The translations under genes were made by a program, and so were the position numbers. Below, piece after piece: positions 17,492 through 23,916 of a stretch of 23,916 nucleotides of DNA. The stretch lies in NCBI RefSeq assembly GCF_003325755.1, contig NZ_QORI02000034.1, positions 1 through 23,916 of the forward strand, written 5' to 3'. This DNA is from Pseudomonas sp. SST3 (GTDB taxonomy: Bacteria > Pseudomonadota > Gammaproteobacteria > Pseudomonadales > Pseudomonadaceae). The notes under the pieces are model-generated. The model saw only the letters and a list, made by a program, of their open reading frames with translations, ran no database searches and was not told the DNA's origin. Positions within the stretch are counted from its first letter, which is position 1, and each line of letters opens with the position of its first letter.

Positions 17492-18253
17492 ATGGAATGG
17501 CTTAGCAGCCCGGAAATCTGGGTAGCGTTTCTGACGCTGACCGCCTTGGAAATCGTCCTTGGTATCGACAACATCATCTTCATATCCATTCTGGTCGGAC
17601 GTTTACCCAAGGAGCAGCAACCCAAGGCGCGCTTCTTCGGGCTGGCCCTGGCGATGGGTACGCGGATTCTGTTGCTGTTGTCGATTGCCTGGGTAATGCG
17701 CCTGACCAATGACCTGTTTACGGTATTCGAGCAGGGCGTATCCGGGCGCGACCTGATTCTGTTCTTCGGTGGTTTGTTCCTCTTGTTCAAGAGCACCATG
17801 GAAATCTGGCACAGCGTCGAAGGCGAAGAGGGGCAGGACGGCACCACTGGCGGCGCGGTCAAGGCGGGCTTCGTCGGCATCATCCTGCAGATTGCGGTGA
17901 TCGATATCGTCTTCTCGCTGGACTCGGTAATTACCGCAGTGGGCCTGGTGGACAATGTGCAGGTGATGGTTGCAGCGATCGTCATAGCCGTTGGGGTGAT
18001 GATGTTGGCGGCCGGCACCATCAGCGACTTCATCGAGAAGCATCCGACGCTGAAGATCCTCGCGTTGTCGTTCCTGATCGTGGTGGGCACGCTGCTGGTT
18101 GCCGAAGCCTTTGGTGCTCATGTGCCCAAGGGCTATGTGTACTTCGCCATGGCTTTCTCGCTAGCGGTTGAAGCGCTCAACATCCGCATGCGCAAGGCGA
18201 TGAATCGCAAGCTGAAAGAGCCTGTAAAGCTCGGCAAGGATATGCCGGACTGA
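17492..18253 (+). CDS. TerC-family integral membrane protein
   Basis: A 253-residue polytopic membrane protein of the TerC family, related to Mn2+ exporters (MntP/Alx-like superfamily) and named after tellurite resistance. It has seven to eight hydrophobic segments and the two hallmark repeats with acidic residues in membrane helices: LEIVLGIDNIIFIS (19-32) and IDIVFSLDSVITAVG (about 138-152). A loop with EGEEGQDGTTGGAV lies in the middle, and the C-terminus is basic (MRKAMNRKLKEPVKLGKD). A weak GAG ribosome site and a 5-bp gap from the MscS-type gene indicate coexpression. Metal export or loading of exported metalloproteins is a family-level inference; the substrate is unknown here. Confidence 0.94.
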   Translation: MEWLSSPEIWVAFLTLTALEIVLGIDNIIFISILVGRLPKEQQPKARFFGLALAMGTRILLLLSIAWVMRLTNDLFTVFEQGVSGRDLILFFGGLFLLFKSTMEIWHSVEGEEGQDGTTGGAVKAGFVGIILQIAVIDIVFSLDSVITAVGLVDNVQVMVAAIVIAVGVMMLAAGTISDFIEKHPTLKILALSFLIVVGTLLVAEAFGAHVPKGYVYFAMAFSLAVEALNIRMRKAMNRKLKEPVKLGKDMPD

Positions 18254-18255
18254 GG

Positions 18256-18293
18256 ACCATAGCCGGCTGCGTCTGCTCGGCGCAGCCAATGGT
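18256..18293 (+). other. Intergenic hairpin between terC-type and lysE-type genes
   Basis: GGCTGCG (18265-18271) pairs with CGCAGCC (18281-18287) around a nine-base loop. After a small asymmetric bulge, ACCAT (18256-18260) pairs with ATGGT (18289-18293). No T tract follows, and the hairpin ends just before the GAGGATC ribosome site of the next gene. It could stabilise or process the polycistronic RNA, or modulate translation of the LysE-type gene. Confidence 0.5.
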
Positions 18294-18306
18294 ATGAGGA
18301 TCAACC

Positions 18307-18939
18307 ATGACGTTCGAAACCTGGCTTGCCTTCTTTGTCGCCTGTTGGGTCATCAGCCTGTCGCCGGGCGCGGGGGCGATCGCCTCGATGTCCTGTGGCT
18401 TGCAGTACGGCTTCTGGCGCGGCTACTGGAACGCCATAGGGCTGCAGATCGCGCTGGCGCTGCAGATCGCAGTCGTGGCGGCCGGAGTAGGCGCCGTGTT
18501 GGCGACCTCTTCACTGGCCTTCAGCCTGATCAAGTGGTTTGGTGTCGCCTATCTGCTCTGGCTCGCCTTGAAGCAGTGGCGAGCGCTGCCGGAAATGCTC
18601 GACGACAGTGCCGCCCCTCGGCCGATCGGTCGGCCGCTGGTACTGGTGCTCCGCGGCTTTCTGATCAACGCCAGCAACCCGAAAGCCATCGTGTTCATAC
18701 TTGCAGTGTTGCCGCAGTTCCTCGATCCGCAGGGAGACCTGGTGGTGCAGTACCTGCACATGGGGGCCACGATGGTGGCCGTGGATCTGGTCGTCATGGC
18801 GGGCTATACCGGTCTGGCGGCGAAGGTGTTGCGGTTGTTACGCACGCCGCGCCAGCAACGCTTGGTCAACCGCAGCTTCGCCGCCATGTTCGCTGGTGCG
18901 GCGGCCTTGTTGGCGACGGTGCGGCGGGCGGCTATATGA
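18307..18939 (+). CDS. LysE/RhtB-family amino-acid exporter
   Basis: A 210-residue inner-membrane protein of the LysE/RhtB superfamily, which exports amino acids or their analogues. The family N-terminus is present as WVISLSPGAGAIASMSCGLQ (residues 14-33, the LSPGPG-type motif), followed by GFWRGYWNAIGLQIAL. The mid-protein has IKWFGVAYLLWLALKQWRA, and RGFLINASNPKAIVFILAVL (about 116-135) carries the conserved Asn-Pro-Lys. Six hydrophobic segments are expected. A good ribosome site (GAGGATC) precedes the ATG at 18307. The 3' end overlaps the yaiI start by ATGA. The substrate cannot be told from sequence; homoserine lactone, homoserine, threonine and leucine exporters all fall in this family. 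Confidence 0.94.
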   Translation: MTFETWLAFFVACWVISLSPGAGAIASMSCGLQYGFWRGYWNAIGLQIALALQIAVVAAGVGAVLATSSLAFSLIKWFGVAYLLWLALKQWRALPEMLDDSAAPRPIGRPLVLVLRGFLINASNPKAIVFILAVLPQFLDPQGDLVVQYLHMGATMVAVDLVVMAGYTGLAAKVLRLLRTPRQQRLVNRSFAAMFAGAAALLATVRRAAI

Positions 18940-19415
18940 CAACGGCTGAGCCTTTGCGGGTGTGGGTCGACGCCGATGCCTGCCCGAAGGCGGCGAAAGA
19001 GCAACTGATCAAGTTCGCTCTCAAGCGCAAGTTCGAAGTGCTGCTGGTGGCGGGGCAGAGTCAGATCAAGCCGGCCTTCGCCTGTGTTCGCCTGATCGTG
19101 GTGCCGAGTGGCCCGGATGCTGCGGACGATTACCTGGTCGAGCATGCCCAGCCGGGCGAACTGGTGATCTGTAGCGATGTGCCGCTGGCCGACCGTCTGG
19201 TCAAGAAGGGCGTGGCTGCGCTCGATCCACGAGGGCGAGAATTCGATGAGCGCAACATGGGCGATCGTCTGGCAGTACGGAATCTATTCACAGATCTGCG
19301 TGAGCAGGGGCAGGTCGGAGGTGGTCAGGCTGCTTATGGCGAGCGTGATCGCCAGGCGTTTGCCAATGCGCTGGATCGCTTGCTGACCCAACTGACGCGA
19401 GCCAGGGCTCGCTAG
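18936..19415 (+). CDS. yaiI: YaiI/YqxD (DUF188) family protein
   Basis: A 159-residue cytoplasmic protein of the DUF188 (YaiI/YqxD/UPF0178) family, thought to have a PIN-like nuclease fold. The N-terminus has LRVWVDADACPKAAKEQL (residues 6-23) with the hallmark acidic VDADACP; later stretches are ICSDVPLADRLVKKG, ALDPRGREF and NLFTDLREQGQVGGG. The chosen ATG overlaps the LysE-type stop by ATGA. The frame stays open upstream to 18294, but that part is a shadow of the exporter gene and has a Gly/Arg/Ala-rich, non-protein-like composition. No function is established for the family to my knowledge. It is the last gene of the plus-strand run; the 42 bp before the convergent thioesterase end hold no clear terminator. 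Confidence 0.93.
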   Translation: MTTAEPLRVWVDADACPKAAKEQLIKFALKRKFEVLLVAGQSQIKPAFACVRLIVVPSGPDAADDYLVEHAQPGELVICSDVPLADRLVKKGVAALDPRGREFDERNMGDRLAVRNLFTDLREQGQVGGGQAAYGERDRQAFANALDRLLTQLTRARAR

Positions 19416-19457
19416 CCGATACCATTCGGCGCTTTCTTCGCTTCCGGCTTGTACGGA

Positions 19458-19928
19458 TCAGCCGCAAAGATAAGTACCTGTCCCTACCGCTACTAGCACA
19501 CCGTCCTCGTTATGCAGCTCGGAGCGAACCACTGCTACCTTGTTGCCGGAGCGCAACAGCGTCCCGCTGGCGCTAAAGCGCTTGCCACGCCCGGGACGCA
19601 GGTAGTCGATGCGCAGATCGATGGTGCCGAGACGTGAGAGGCGCAAGGCGCGCTCTTCAGTGGTCAGATGCTGGTGCTTTTCGAAGGCGCCAATGAGCGC
19701 CATGGCACCGCCAACAACATCGAGCAGCGACGCAATCACGCCCCCGTGCAGAATGCCGTGGAAGAAATTGCCGACCAGTTCGGGCTTCATCGGCAAATGC
19801 ATCACGACCCGCTCGCGGGACACTTCATCCAGCTCGATACCCAGGTATTCGTTGAAAGGAATGCGGGTGAAGAGCTGGCGCACGGCTTGTTGTTGTTCTT
19901 CGATGGTGTCTATCTTGTGCTGGGGCAT
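19458..19928 (-). CDS. Hotdog-fold thioesterase (PaaI-like)
   Basis: A 156-residue hotdog-fold protein of the acyl-CoA thioesterase (PaaI/YbgC-like) group. The diagnostic central helix is GNFFHGILHGGVIASLLDVV (around residues 53-72), with HGG before the buried helix. The start has MPQHKIDTIEEQQQAVRQLF and IPFNEYLGIELDE; the end has IDLRIDYLRPGRGKRFSASG and VRSELHNEDGVLVAVGTGTY. I chose the ATG at 19928 because AGGA lies about 11 bases upstream and similarity begins there; an in-frame extension to 20228 passes over the terminator region and part of elbB and is not family-like. It lies downstream of elbB on the same strand, but a strong terminator separates them, so it probably has its own promoter in the 108 bp between. 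Substrate unknown. Confidence 0.93.
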   Translation of the reverse strand: MPQHKIDTIEEQQQAVRQLFTRIPFNEYLGIELDEVSRERVVMHLPMKPELVGNFFHGILHGGVIASLLDVVGGAMALIGAFEKHQHLTTEERALRLSRLGTIDLRIDYLRPGRGKRFSASGTLLRSGNKVAVVRSELHNEDGVLVAVGTGTYLCG

Positions 19929-20036
19929 GGGTGCGGCTTCCTGGCAGATCGCCCAAAGCTGCCGGAGCGAGCGGCGATTGACCAGTGGCGCGGCCGGAGC
20001 GCCGGTACGATTGGCCGTATAGCCCCCAGGCTGAAC

Positions 20037-20063
20037 GAAAAATCCCGAGCCTGGGCTCGGGAT
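20037..20063 (-). terminator. Intrinsic terminator of elbB
   Basis: On the minus strand, ATCCCGAGC (20063-20055), loop CCAG, GCTCGGGAT (20050-20042), a perfect 9-bp stem, runs directly into a T tract of five (20042-20038). This is the best intrinsic terminator in the window. It lies 23 bases after the elbB stop and 108 bases before the thioesterase start. Confidence 0.85.
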
Positions 20064-20086
20064 GCGGGGGCATGCTCGGCGAGCGG

Positions 20087-20749
20087 TTATTTGTTGGTGA
20101 GTTCCAGTACTCGATCGACCAGCTTGTAGATACCCGATGCTGCTTCGCTGATTGATTGCGCGAGCATATAGGCGGGGGTCGTGACCAGTTTGTGTCGCGG
20201 ATCTTCGACAATGTCCGTGACCTCGCATGGCTGATGCTCAACGCCCATTTCCCTCGACGCGGCCGCGGCAGGATCATCATCGTGGCCCAGCGTGCAGATC
20301 ACGCCGGGTCCGAATATCCGCGCCGCCATGGTCGGGGCAATGCACATCATCCCGATCGGCTTGCCTGCCTTGGCGAACGCCTGCGCAACGGACAGCACGT
20401 CTGGAAGGATCGTGCAGCCAGCGCCCTGGCTGGCAAAATCGGAGAGATTCTTCGCTGCACCGAACCCGCCGGGCATGATCAGCGCATCGAACTCCGTGGC
20501 ATTCGCTTCGCGCAGATCCTTGATCTCGCCTCGCGCCAGGCGTGCGGACTCGGTCAGCACGTTGCGACTCTCCGGCATTTCCTTGCCGGTCAGGTGGTTG
20601 ATTACATGCATCTGCTCGATATTCGGTGCGAAGCACTGAACCGTGGCGCCACGCTGATCCAGTCGCAGCAGGGTGATCACGCTTTCGTAGATTTCCGAGC
20701 CGTCGTAAACGCCACAGCCGGAAAGAATTACGGCGACTTTTCTGTTCAT
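20087..20749 (-). CDS. elbB: Isoprenoid biosynthesis glyoxalase ElbB (DJ-1/PfpI-type)
   Basis: A 220-residue cytoplasmic protein of the DJ-1/PfpI superfamily, ElbB (SCRP-27A) type, linked in E. coli to isoprenoid (lycopene) yield and reported to have glyoxalase activity. Key stretches are the N-terminal VILSGCGVYDGSEIYESV (8-25), CFAPNIEQMHVINH (39-52), IMPGGFGAAKNLSDFA (91-106) and GMMCIAPTMAARI, whose Cys136 is the nucleophile-elbow residue; GHDDDPAAAASREMGVEH is also typical. The ATG is preceded by AGGAG about 9 bases upstream. A minus-strand terminator follows closely, so elbB appears to be a single-gene transcript. It is divergent from hemB with a 316-bp gap between. Confidence 0.96.
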   Translation of the reverse strand: MNRKVAVILSGCGVYDGSEIYESVITLLRLDQRGATVQCFAPNIEQMHVINHLTGKEMPESRNVLTESARLARGEIKDLREANATEFDALIMPGGFGAAKNLSDFASQGAGCTILPDVLSVAQAFAKAGKPIGMMCIAPTMAARIFGPGVICTLGHDDDPAAAASREMGVEHQPCEVTDIVEDPRHKLVTTPAYMLAQSISEAASGIYKLVDRVLELTNK

Positions 20750-22079
<1,330 letters not shown>

Positions 22080-22098
22080 GCCCCGCCGAGGCAGATCG

Positions 22099-23916
22099 AT
22101 GACCAACCAGGGACTCAGCGAAAGCGAATTGCAGCGTGTAACCAGCGAAGCACAACCTCTCGAGGAGTTGGCTCCGCCAGCGCCTGAGGTGGAGAAGCCA
22201 GAGGACGCGCCAGCGCCGCCGCAACCTGTGCCGAACCTGGACGACAACAGCCTGTATATCCACCGCGAGTTGTCGCAGCTGCAGTTCAACATCCGCGTGC
22301 TGGAGCAGGCGCTGGACGAGTCTTATCCGATGTTGGAGCGGTTGAAGTTTCTGTTGATCTTCTCCAGCAACCTGGATGAATTCTTCGAAATCCGCGTTGC
22401 CGGTCTGAAAAAACAGGTCACCTTCGCTCGCGAACAGGCAGGTGCCGATGGCCTGCAGCCCCATCAGGCATTGGCGCGGATTTCCGAGCTGGTCCACGAG
22501 CAGGTCAGCCGGCAATATTCGATCCTCAATGAAGTCCTGCTGCCCGAGCTGGCCAAGCATCAGGTGCGGTTCATTCGTCGCCGTCACTGGACGACCAAGA
22601 TCAAAGCCTGGGTGCGTCGTTATTTTCGCGACGAGATCGCGCCGATCATCACCCCGATCGGTCTGGACCCGACCCATCCCTTCCCCTTGCTGGTGAACAA
22701 GAGCCTCAACTTCATTGTCGAGTTGGAAGGCATCGACGCCTTTGGTCGCGATTCGGGGTTGGCGATCATTCCGGCGCCACGACTGCTGCCTCGGGTGATC
22801 CGCATTCCCGAAGAGGTTGGCGGCGCTGGTGCCAACTACGTGTTCCTGTCGTCGATGATTCACGCGCACGCGGACGACCTGTTTCATGGCATGAAGGTTA
22901 AGGGCTGTTACCAGTTCCGCTTGACGCGCAACGCCGACCTGTCGGTGGATACCGAAGATGTCGAAGATCTGGCCCGGGCGCTTCGCGGCGAGCTGATCTC
23001 CCGGCGTTATGGCGATGCGGTGCGGCTGGAGGTGGTCGATACCTGTCCGACGCACCTGGCCGATTTTCTGCTCAAGCAATTCAGTCTGAGCGAGAGCGAA
23101 CTCTATCGGGTCAACGGGCCGGTCAACCTGACCCGACTGTTCGGTATCACTGGGCTCGATAGCCATCCGGAATTGCAGTACACGCCATTCACTCCGGCAA
23201 TCCCAAAATTGCTGCAGAACAGCGAGAACATTTTCACCGTTGTCGGCAAGCAGGACATTCTGCTGCTGCATCCCTACGAATCGTTCACGCCCGTGGTCGA
23301 CCTTCTGCGAGAGGCTGCCAAGGATCCCTGCGTGCTGGCCGTCAAACAGACGCTGTATCGCTCCGGTGCCAATTCGGAAATCGTCGATGCGCTGGTGGAA
23401 GCGGCGCGTAACGGCAAGGAAGTTACGGCAGTCATTGAGCTGCGCGCGCGCTTCGATGAAGAATCCAACCTGCAGTTGGCCAGCCGGCTGCAGCAGGCCG
23501 GTGCAGTGGTGATCTACGGCGTGGTTGGCTACAAGACCCACGCCAAGATGATGCTGATTCTACGCCGTGAAAATGGTGAGCTGCGGCGCTACGCTCATCT
23601 GGGGACCGGCAATTACCACGCTGGCAACGCTCGCCTGTATACCGATTACAGCCTGTTGACGTCAGACGATGCGCTCTGTGAGGACGTCTCCAAACTGTTC
23701 AGTCAGTTGATCGGGATGGGCAAGACCATGCGCATGAAGAAGCTTCTGCATGCGCCGTTCACTCTGAAGAAAGCGCTGCTCGACATGATCGCTCAGGAGA
23801 CTCTTCACGCCAGCGAAGGCAAGCCGGCGCATATCATTCTCAAGGTCAATTCGCTGACCGATGCGAAGATGATTCGAGCTCTGTACAAGGCCAGTCAAAC
23901 CGGGGTGCGGATCGAT
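22099..23916 (+). CDS. ppk1: Polyphosphate kinase 1 (3' end outside window)
   Basis: Reversible enzyme that makes inorganic polyphosphate from ATP. The 606 codons visible run off the right edge; the full enzyme is about 730 residues in pseudomonads. The ATG follows GAGG by 8 bases. Residues 1-50 are a Glu/Pro/Ala-rich extension without conserved motifs. The N-terminal domain starts at [20 protein letters not shown] (about 52-71), then [20 protein letters not shown]. Next come the head domain (about 155-350), [17 protein letters not shown] (about 387-403) and [25 protein letters not shown], and YKTHAKM with His481, which corresponds to the phosphorylated His435 of E. coli PPK1. [19 protein letters not shown] follows. 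The second catalytic histidine is expected just past the window. In P. aeruginosa hemB and ppk are likewise neighbours. Confidence 0.97.
   Translation, partial: MTNQGLSESELQRVTSEAQPLEELAPPAPEVEKPEDAPAPPQPVPNLDDNSLYIHRELSQLQFNIRVLEQALDESYPMLERLKFLLIFSSNLDEFFEIRVAGLKKQVTFAREQAGADGLQPHQALARISELVHEQVSRQYSILNEVLLPELAKHQVRFIRRRHWTTKIKAWVRRYFRDEIAPIITPIGLDPTHPFPLLVNKSLNFIVELEGIDAFGRDSGLAIIPAPRLLPRVIRIPEEVGGAGANYVFLSSMIHAHADDLFHGMKVKGCYQFRLTRNADLSVDTEDVEDLARALRGELISRRYGDAVRLEVVDTCPTHLADFLLKQFSLSESELYRVNGPVNLTRLFGITGLDSHPELQYTPFTPAIPKLLQNSENIFTVVGKQDILLLHPYESFTPVVDLLREAAKDPCVLAVKQTLYRSGANSEIVDALVEAARNGKEVTAVIELRARFDEESNLQLASRLQQAGAVVIYGVVGYKTHAKMMLILRRENGELRRYAHLGTGNYHAGNARLYTDYSLLTSDDALCEDVSKLFSQLIGMGKTMRMKKLLHAPFTLKKALLDMIAQETLHASEGKPAHIILKVNSLTDAKMIRALYKASQTGVRID

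Noticed and set aside
18294..18935. Long upstream extension of the yaiI frame
   Set aside because: It lies wholly over the LysE-type gene in another frame; the protein-like sequence begins only at the ATG at 18936 that overlaps the exporter stop.

Overview
The window is a contiguous piece of a gammaproteobacterial chromosome of Pseudomonas type, most like the Pseudomonas stutzeri (Stutzerimonas) group. The basis is high-GC coding sequence with strong G/C third-position bias, and a gene order I know from the P. aeruginosa argH-fimS/algR-hemCD-hemX-hemY-dsbB-algQ-algP and hemB-ppk neighbourhood. The genus is inferred from protein similarity recalled from memory, not from a search. I see no tRNA, rRNA, CRISPR array, insertion sequence or prophage; this is mostly conserved core chromosome with a few accessory genes.

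Left part (1-5840). A corA-type metal-ion transporter gene, cut at its 5' end, converges tail to tail on an unknown three-helix membrane protein gene. Next, on the minus strand, argH (arginine biosynthesis) is followed by a tiny two-helix membrane protein gene and a spermidine/thialysine-type N-acetyltransferase gene, overlapping or closely spaced. Upstream of argH, also on the minus strand, is a chemoreceptor (MCP) gene with a good AGGAGG ribosome site, a GTG start and a FliA (sigma-28) promoter match.

Middle (5841-12266). Divergent from the MCP is algZ/fimS-algR, a two-component system that in P. aeruginosa controls twitching motility, alginate and virulence. Then come hemC, hemD, hemX and hemY on the same strand, with GTGA/ATGA overlaps at hemC-hemD and hemX-hemY. 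HemC and HemD make uroporphyrinogen III; HemX and HemY are membrane-anchored companion proteins. A strong hairpin ends this run.

Right of centre (12267-14997). dsbB (disulfide-bond oxidation), algQ/rsd (sigma-70 binding anti-sigma factor) and algP (histone H1-like Ala/Lys/Pro-rich protein) follow. algP carries a one-base insertion that splits it into two frames. A TIGR02444-type gene converges on algP and overlaps its end.

Right part (14998-23916). A plus-strand chain runs yheS-type ABC-F gene, small MscS-family channel, TerC-family protein, LysE-family exporter and YaiI/DUF188 protein, with ATGA overlaps at two junctions and 5 bp at a third. Two minus-strand genes follow: a hotdog thioesterase and elbB, the latter with a clear intrinsic terminator. 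The window ends with hemB (porphobilinogen synthase, Mg-type active site) and ppk1 (polyphosphate kinase), which runs off the right edge.

Tetrapyrrole synthesis is the main theme (hemB, hemC, hemD, hemX, hemY). The points most worth a second look are the frameshifted algP, the FliA-type chemoreceptor placed between argH and algZR, the unknown membrane protein facing corA, and the divergent yheS/TIGR02444 pair that lacks ribosome sites. I found no convincing undescribed multi-gene system.
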